10,908 nt of DNA from DATJZH01 sp035499215. Its GTDB lineage: Bacteria; Actinomycetota; Actinomycetes; Streptosporangiales; Streptosporangiaceae. The translations under genes were made by a program, and so were the position numbers. Below the pieces are notes generated by a model. The model saw only the letters and a list, made by a program, of their open reading frames with translations. It did not search any database and was not told where the DNA came from. This document shows, piece after piece, positions 6,154 through 10,908 of the stretch; position 1 is the stretch's first letter, and the number at the start of each line of letters is the position of its first letter. The stretch is taken from positions 1-10,908 of the forward strand of contig DATJZH010000099.1 in the NCBI GenBank assembly GCA_035499215.1, in the 5' to 3' direction.

Positions 6154-7539
6154 GTGCCCACCGCAACTGAAGTCAGCGTCCCCGACCTCGGCGATTTCTC
6201 CGGCGTGCCGGTCATCGAGATCCACGTCGCGGCCGGGGACGTGGTAACAGAGGAGGATCCGCTGATCACGCTGGAATCGGACAAGGCGACCATGGATGTC
6301 CCATCGCCCGCGGCCGGCACGGTCCGCGAGCTCCGGGTCAAGAAGGGCGACCTGGTCAGCGAGGGGTCGCCCATCCTCCTGCTCGACACCGACGGCGGAC
6401 TCGCCCAGCCGCCGCCGCTGACGGATCAGCAGGAGCCGCCCGCCCGGGAGGCCGCCGACTCCGTCGCAGCGGTGCAGGAACCGGCCCGCCGCTCCGCCGA
6501 GTCAGTCCCGCCGCCAGCGGCCAGCGCTCCGGTGCCCGCCGCCCCGGCCGGGCCGCCCGCCGGCTTCGACGGCGTGCACGCTGGCCCCGGCGTGCGGAGG
6601 CTGGCCCGCGAGCTCGGCCTTGACCTCACCACCGTGTCCGGGACCGGGCCGAAAGGCCGCATCACCAAGGAGGACCTGCTCGCGGCCGACCGCGGGACCG
6701 CTATCCCCCCGGTCGGCGCTGGCACGCCAGCCAGCGGCGTCCCGCCGGCCGGCGCTGTCCCGCCAGGCAGCGTGCCAGCTGGTGCCGGGTCGGCGCCTGC
6801 CGCCGGGATCCCGGAGATCCCCGCGCAGGATTTCTCGAAATTCGGCCCGGTGGAGATCCGGCCCCTGTCGCGGATCCAGCGGCTTTCCGGCCCGCAGCTG
6901 CACCGGGCGTGGCTCAACGTCCCGCACGTCACCCATAACGACGAGGCGGACATCACCGACCTCGAGGCTTTCCGCAAGGAACTCGACACCGCCGCCAGGG
7001 CCGAGGGCTACCGGGTAACGCTGCTTGCCTTCCTGATGAAGGCATCGGTCCGCGCCCTGCGGGTGTTCCCCAAATTCAACAGTTCCCTGGCCCCGGAGCA
7101 GGACGCGCTGATCTACAAGAGCTACTTCCACATCGGGGTCGCGGTGGACACTGCGGACGGGCTGGTGGTGCCGGTAATCCGCGATGTGGACCGCAAGGGC
7201 ATCCAGGAGATAAGCCAGGAGCTCGGCGCGGTCTCGGCTAGGGCCAGAGACGGCAAGCTCGGCATGGCCGAACTGCAGGGCGGCTGCTTCACGATCTCCA
7301 GCCTCGGCGGCATCGGCGGTACCGGCTTCACGCCGATCGTCAATGCCCCCGAGGTGGCGATCCTCGGCGTGGTGCGCTCCAGGACCGCCCCGGTGTGGGA
7401 CGGCGCCGCGTTCGCGCCGCGATTGATGCTGCCCGTCTCGCTCTCCTATGATCACCGGGTCATCGACGGCGCGATGGCTGCCCGTTTCGCCCGCCACCTT
7501 TGCCGCTTGCTCGAGGACATCCGCCGGCTCGTGCTCTGA
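6154..7539 (+). CDS. aceF: Dihydrolipoamide acetyltransferase, PDH E2, single lipoyl domain
   Basis: This 461-residue E2 transfers acetyl groups from its lipoyl arm to CoA and should form the core of the complex. Domains in order: one lipoyl domain (about 6-77) with lipoyl lysine K44 in ESDKATMD; a Pro/Ala-rich linker (about 80-138); a peripheral-subunit-binding domain (about 143-178, with GVRRLARELG and GTGPKGRITKEDLL); a second linker rich in Gly, Pro and Ala (about 180-222); and the catalytic acyltransferase domain (about 230-461) with H434 and D438 in SYDHRVIDG. The catalytic domain resembles AceF of proteobacteria (LSRIQRLSG, LNVPHVTHNDEADITDLEAFRKEL). E. coli AceF has three lipoyl domains; this protein has one. 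The GTG start has AGGGGAG about six bases upstream. It lies 57 bases after aceE and 48 before lpd, so co-transcription is likely. Confidence 0.96.
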   Translation: MPTATEVSVPDLGDFSGVPVIEIHVAAGDVVTEEDPLITLESDKATMDVPSPAAGTVRELRVKKGDLVSEGSPILLLDTDGGLAQPPPLTDQQEPPAREAADSVAAVQEPARRSAESVPPPAASAPVPAAPAGPPAGFDGVHAGPGVRRLARELGLDLTTVSGTGPKGRITKEDLLAADRGTAIPPVGAGTPASGVPPAGAVPPGSVPAGAGSAPAAGIPEIPAQDFSKFGPVEIRPLSRIQRLSGPQLHRAWLNVPHVTHNDEADITDLEAFRKELDTAARAEGYRVTLLAFLMKASVRALRVFPKFNSSLAPEQDALIYKSYFHIGVAVDTADGLVVPVIRDVDRKGIQEISQELGAVSARARDGKLGMAELQGGCFTISSLGGIGGTGFTPIVNAPEVAILGVVRSRTAPVWDGAAFAPRLMLPVSLSYDHRVIDGAMAARFARHLCRLLEDIRRLVL

Positions 7540-7587
7540 GCGCGGCTGCCCCCTCGGCTAACCCGCATTCCATCCCTGGAGCCTGAC

Positions 7588-9660
7588 GTGGACATTCGAA
7601 TCCCGGACATCGGTGACTTCCGCGACGTCGCCGTCATCGAGGTGCACGTCTGCCCGGGCGACGTCGTGGCAGCCGAAGACCCGATCATCACGCTCGAGTC
7701 CGACAAGGCGACGATGGACATTCCCGCGCCGGCCGCCGGGACAGTCGGTGCGGTCGTCGTCAGTGTCGGCGACCGTGTCAGCGAGGGTGACCTCATCATG
7801 CGGCTGGAGGACGGGCCGGCCGGGGCCGGCCTGGCCAGCGCGGTGCGGGAGCGGGTAACCGGTGACGCCGCCCCGCTGCCGGCCGACCCGCCCGGCTACG
7901 GCTCGTCCAGCGGCATGTACGACGTGATCGAGGTTGCGGTCCCCGACATCGGCGACTTCGCCGACGTGCCGGTGATCGAGGTGTATGTCGGCGCCGGTGA
8001 CGAGGTGGCAGCCGAGGATCCGCTCATCACGCTGGAGTCCGACAAGGCCACCATGGACATCCCGGCACCGGTGGCGGGCACCATCGCCAGCGTCCGGGTG
8101 GCGGTCGGCGACCGCGTCTCCGCCGGGCGCCGCATCATGGACCTGCGCATCGGCGAGGCGCCCCAGCCGCAGGCACCTGCCGGGCCGGCGCCCAGCACCG
8201 CGCGCACGCCTGAGCCGGCTGCCGTGCCTGCGGTGCCTGCGGCGCCGCCGGGCGTCACCGCCGAGGTGCTCGTCCTCGGCGCCGGGCCTGGCGGCTACTC
8301 GGCGGCGTTCCGGGCTGCCGACCTCGGCAAGAAGGTCGTGCTTGTCGACCGCTGGCCGGCACTGGGCGGGGTCTGCCTCAATGTCGGCTGCATCCCTTCC
8401 AAGGCACTCCTGCACGCCGCCAAGGTCATCGCCGAGACCAAGGAGATGAGCGAGCACGGCGTCGTGTTCAGCGCTCCGGCGATCGATGTCGGCAAGCTGC
8501 GGGCGTGGAAGGACGGCGTCGTCGGACGGCTGACCGGCGGCCTTGCCGGGCTGGCCAGACAGCGCAAGGTCACCGCGATCCGCGGCTACGGCCGCTTCGC
8601 CTCGCCGCACCAGCTGCAGGTCGAGCTCGCCGAGGGCGCGACCACGACCGTGGACTTCGAGCAGGCGATCATCGCTTCGGGCTCCGAGCCGCTGACGCTG
8701 CCGTTCATCCCGGCCGGCGACCAGCGGGTCGTGGACTCCACGGGCGCGCTGCAGCTCGATGAGGTGCCGCGGCGGCTGCTCGTGCTCGGCGGCGGGATCA
8801 TCGGGCTTGAGATGGCGACCGTCTACCACGAACTCGGCGCGCGGGTCACCATCGTCGAGCTGATGGACCAGCTGATCCCTGGCGCGGACAAGGATCTGGT
8901 CAGCCCGCTCGCCAAGCGGGTCACCGGGCAGTACGAGAACATCTACCTCAAGACGAAGGTGACGAGCATCGAAACCCGGCCTGAGGGCCTGGTCGTGTCC
9001 TTCGCCGGCGCCAGGGCGCCGGCGACCGACACCTTCGACAAGATCCTCGTAGCCGTGGGCCGCCGTCCCAATGGCAAGCTCATCGGTGCCGAGAAGGCCG
9101 GCGTCACTGTCGACGACCGCGGCTTCATTCCGGTCGACAAGCAGCTGCGGACCAGCGCGGCGCACATTTTCGCCATCGGTGACGTCGTGGGCCAGCCAAT
9201 GCTGGCGCACAAGGCCATGCACGAGGGAAAGGTCGCCGCGGAAGTGACGGCGGGCCGCAGCAGCTTCTTCGACGCGCGCGTCATCCCGTCGGTCGCCTAC
9301 ACAGATCCCGAGGTTGCCTGGGCCGGGATGACCGAGAACGAGGCCAAGGCCGCTGGCATGCCGTACGGCAAAGGCGTCTTCCCCTGGGCAGCCAGCGGCC
9401 GCTCGCTCTCGCTCGGCCGGGCCGAAGGAATGACCAAGCTGCTGTTCGACGCCGCGACCGGCCAGGTCATCGGCTGCGGCATCGTCGGGCCGAACGCGGG
9501 CGACCTCATCGCCGAGGCGGCACTGGCGATCGAGATGGGGGCCGACGCGGCCGACATCGGCCTGACGATCCACCCGCATCCCACCCTGTCGGAGACCGTC
9601 GCCATGGCGGCAGAAGCCTTCGAGGGCACGATCACCGATCTGTACCTGCCCGGGCGATAG
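7588..9660 (+). CDS. lpd: Dihydrolipoamide dehydrogenase (E3) with two N-terminal lipoyl domains
   Basis: This 690-residue flavoprotein reoxidises dihydrolipoyl arms using FAD and NAD+. A typical E3 has about 470 residues; the excess is two complete lipoyl domains. Lipoyl 1 covers about 2-73 (lysine K40), a linker follows to about 113, lipoyl 2 covers about 115-186 (lysine K153), and an Ala/Pro linker runs to about 222. The E3 body then shows the FAD motif GAGPGGYSAA (231-240), the redox disulfide C263/C268 in GGVCLNVGCIPSK, the NAD motif GGGIIGLEMA (401-410), the second FAD contact GDVVGQPMLAHKA (531-543), and H664 and E669 in HPHPTLSE. All catalytic residues are present. The body resembles E. 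coli Lpd, including LTGGLAGLA and the EAFEGTITDL end. The GTG start has GGAG six bases upstream. The N-terminus reads continuously in frame, so this is a real fusion as sequenced. Confidence 0.96.
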   Translation: MDIRIPDIGDFRDVAVIEVHVCPGDVVAAEDPIITLESDKATMDIPAPAAGTVGAVVVSVGDRVSEGDLIMRLEDGPAGAGLASAVRERVTGDAAPLPADPPGYGSSSGMYDVIEVAVPDIGDFADVPVIEVYVGAGDEVAAEDPLITLESDKATMDIPAPVAGTIASVRVAVGDRVSAGRRIMDLRIGEAPQPQAPAGPAPSTARTPEPAAVPAVPAAPPGVTAEVLVLGAGPGGYSAAFRAADLGKKVVLVDRWPALGGVCLNVGCIPSKALLHAAKVIAETKEMSEHGVVFSAPAIDVGKLRAWKDGVVGRLTGGLAGLARQRKVTAIRGYGRFASPHQLQVELAEGATTTVDFEQAIIASGSEPLTLPFIPAGDQRVVDSTGALQLDEVPRRLLVLGGGIIGLEMATVYHELGARVTIVELMDQLIPGADKDLVSPLAKRVTGQYENIYLKTKVTSIETRPEGLVVSFAGARAPATDTFDKILVAVGRRPNGKLIGAEKAGVTVDDRGFIPVDKQLRTSAAHIFAIGDVVGQPMLAHKAMHEGKVAAEVTAGRSSFFDARVIPSVAYTDPEVAWAGMTENEAKAAGMPYGKGVFPWAASGRSLSLGRAEGMTKLLFDAATGQVIGCGIVGPNAGDLIAEAALAIEMGADAADIGLTIHPHPTLSETVAMAAEAFEGTITDLYLPGR
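7591..7806 (+). repeat. Lipoyl domain 1 coding segment of lpd (first copy of an internal duplication)
   Basis: This segment encodes Lpd residues 2-73, from DIRIPDIGDF to LIMRL, with the lipoyl lysine in LESDKATMD. By hand alignment without gaps it matches the second copy at about 51 of 72 residues, and the aceF lipoyl domain is also close. The bases around the lipoyl lysine are nearly the same in all copies, consistent with duplication inside the operon. Confidence 0.85.
7930..8145 (+). repeat. Lipoyl domain 2 coding segment of lpd (second copy)
   Basis: This segment encodes Lpd residues 115-186, from EVAVPDIGDF to RIMDL, again with an intact LESDKATMD lipoylation motif. It matches lipoyl domain 1 at about 51 of 72 residues and the aceF lipoyl domain at about 47 of 72 (hand counts). 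A linker of about 40 residues containing Pro, Gly and Ser separates it from copy 1, and an Ala/Pro-rich linker joins it to the E3 body. Confidence 0.85.
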
Positions 9661-9886
9661 CGCATCAAGCGTCAGGGTGCCTTTCCGACACGCGGTAGCG
9701 CCACCCGTGACATTGGCCAGCTAGCCGACTACCGTCACATATGGGGCAGGTGGGTGGCCGGGCCGGGCGGCGCTGCAAGACGGCTCGGAGGCGTGCACGC
9801 TGAGCCATTGCCTCGGTCCTGGTGCGCTGCGGTGGCGGTGCCCGGGAATTTCAGTGGCGCCTTTTGGCAGGCCGGTCGGGGGGATT
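9661..9886. other. Intergenic region after lpd with inverted repeats
   Basis: No gene is visible in these 226 bases between the PDH operon and the acyltransferase gene. Two structured stretches are present: CGGTAG (9693-9698) pairing with CTACCG (9729-9734), which overlaps a GTGAC/GTCAC pair (9707-9711 and 9734-9738), and the hairpin listed at 9782-9806. Neither is followed by a T-run. The end of the region carries GGTCGGGGGGATT, a likely ribosome site for the next gene. The operon terminator and the acyltransferase promoter are probably here, but I cannot place them firmly. Confidence 0.5.
9782..9806. terminator. Inverted repeat, possible terminator or operator
   Basis: GGCTC (9782-9786) can pair with GAGCC (9802-9806), enclosing the perfect 10-base palindrome GCGTGCACGC (9791-9800). 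There is no T-tract, but many actinobacterial terminators lack one. The palindrome could equally be a binding site for a dimeric regulator of the downstream acyltransferase gene. Confidence 0.25.
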
Positions 9887-10908
9887 ATGCCTGAGCCAGT
9901 CCGCAGCTGCCAGCGTTACCTGCCCGGCCTGGACGGGCTGCGCGCGCTGGCCGTGCTAGCTGTGCTCGCCTATCACCTGCAGCTGGGCTGGGCCCGGGGC
10001 GGCCTGCTCGGGGTGGGGGTGTTCTTCACGCTGAGCGGCTACCTCATTACCGATCTGCTGCTCGGCCAGCGGGAGGCTACCGGCAGGCTGCGGCTGGCGG
10101 ACTTCTGGCTCCGCCGCGCACGGCGGCTGCTGCCGGCACTGTTCGTGCTGCTGGCGGTGGTGCTCGCATGGGTCACGCTGCTGGCGAGGCAGCAGCTCCC
10201 GGCTGTCCGGGGAGCGGTGCTGTCCTCGGTCGGCTATGTGAGCAACTGGTGGCTGATCGCCCAGCACAACTCGTATTTCGCCCAGTTCGGCCCGCCGTTA
10301 CCGCTCGGTCACCTGTGGTCCCTCGCGGTCGAGGAGCAGTTCTACCTGGTGTGGCCGTGGCTGCTGTGGCTCGGCCTGCGGTGCGCGCGCGGCCGGCCCG
10401 AGCGGGCCTACGGCAAGCTGGCGGCAGCTGCCTTAGTGCTGGCCGCTGTGTCAGCGCTGGCGATGGCGCTGCTTTATCATCCCGGCTACGACCCGACGCG
10501 GGTGTATGACGGCACGGATACGCGAGCCTTCGGCCTGCTGATCGGCGCGGCGCTGGCATTCGTCTGGCCGAGCGGCCAGCTCAGCGGAAACGTCACTGCC
10601 CGCGGCCGCCGGATCCTCGACAGCGCCGGGGTCATCGGCCTCGGCGTGATAGCCCTGATGATCTGGCGCACGAATGAGTACTCGCCGTTTCTCTACCGGG
10701 GCGGGCTGCTCCTGCTGTCGATCGCCACAGCGCTCGCGGTGGGTGCCGCGGCGTCGCCTGCCAGCAGGGTAGGCGTGGCACTGGGCTGGAGGCCGCTGCG
10801 CTGGATAGGCGTCCGGTCGTATGGCATTTATCTCTGGCATTATCCCGTCATCGCGCTGACGTCCCCGGCGGACGGCCGGGAGAGCCTGGTCCGCGCTGCC
10901 CTGCAGGT
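9887..10908 (+). CDS. Acyltransferase-3 family membrane protein (OafA/OatA-like), partial at the 3' end
   Basis: The frame from ATG 9887 stays open to the window end, giving 340 residues of a multi-pass integral membrane O-acyltransferase. Such enzymes move acyl groups, usually acetyl, to cell-wall or surface glycans, antibiotics or other molecules. Family landmarks in order: YLPGLDGLRALAVLAV with H30 after the first helix start, GVGVFFTLSGYLIT (42-55), the basic FWLRRARRLLPAL (73-85), HLWSLAVEEQFYLVWP (142-157), YDGTDTRAFGLLIGAALA (207-224) and SYGIYLWHYPV (311-321). Alternating hydrophobic stretches give several transmembrane helices. The start is supported by a purine-rich GGGGGGAT just upstream and by the correct family N-terminus. 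Relatives often carry a C-terminal SGNH domain; whether this one does cannot be seen. The acyl acceptor is unknown. It is probably a separate unit from the PDH operon. Confidence 0.9.
   Translation, partial: MPEPVRSCQRYLPGLDGLRALAVLAVLAYHLQLGWARGGLLGVGVFFTLSGYLITDLLLGQREATGRLRLADFWLRRARRLLPALFVLLAVVLAWVTLLARQQLPAVRGAVLSSVGYVSNWWLIAQHNSYFAQFGPPLPLGHLWSLAVEEQFYLVWPWLLWLGLRCARGRPERAYGKLAAAALVLAAVSALAMALLYHPGYDPTRVYDGTDTRAFGLLIGAALAFVWPSGQLSGNVTARGRRILDSAGVIGLGVIALMIWRTNEYSPFLYRGGLLLLSIATALAVGAAASPASRVGVALGWRPLRWIGVRSYGIYLWHYPVIALTSPADGRESLVRAALQ

Noticed and set aside
7558..9579. 673-residue open frame antisense to lpd
   Set aside because: It is the mirror of a high-GC coding sequence. The translation is Arg/Asp/His/Val-rich with no recognisable domain, while the plus strand has complete lipoyl and E3 motifs.

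Overview
The window comes from a high-GC bacterium, most likely an actinomycete. The evidence is very GC-rich DNA with strong third-position GC, frequent GTG starts, long spurious antisense frames, and family types common in Actinomycetota (a DUF664/DinB-like protein, a HDAC-fold AcuC, a lone class-C-type serine hydrolase, an acyltransferase-3 membrane protein). The taxon is an inference; there is no rRNA or other marker gene. I see no tRNA, rRNA, CRISPR array, insertion sequence or integrase.

Layout. Bases 1-371 hold no convincing gene but contain GC-rich direct repeats. A DinB/DUF664-like protein follows (372-893). A 334-bp gap carries a three-unit tandem repeat (1082-1160) just before an acuC-type deacetylase (1228-2409). 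That gene converges on a minus-strand cytoplasmic serine hydrolase (2406-3224), and the two stop codons interlock in one CTAG. A divergent intergenic region of about 190 bp separates the hydrolase from the main feature, a three-gene pyruvate dehydrogenase operon: aceE (3412-6096), aceF (6154-7539) and lpd (7588-9660), with gaps of 57 and 48 bp. After a 226-bp gap with inverted repeats, an acyltransferase-3 gene begins at 9887 and runs off the window end.

How the genes work together. AceE (E1) decarboxylates pyruvate on thiamine diphosphate, AceF (E2) passes the acetyl group from its lipoyl arm to CoA, and Lpd (E3) reoxidises the lipoyl arm with FAD and NAD+. The operon is unusual in two ways. 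All three proteins resemble the proteobacterial AceE/AceF/Lpd set rather than the actinobacterial arrangement known from Corynebacterium and Mycobacterium, where E1p shares E2 and E3 with the 2-oxoglutarate dehydrogenase system. In addition, Lpd carries two complete tandem lipoyl domains at its N-terminus, while E2 has only one. Single-lipoyl E3 proteins are known (for example Neisseria P64k); I do not recall a well-described two-lipoyl E3, so this is the most interesting item in the window. AcuC, known in Bacillus to deacetylate acetyl-CoA synthetase, lies two genes away and may belong to the same acetyl-CoA theme, but that is inference.
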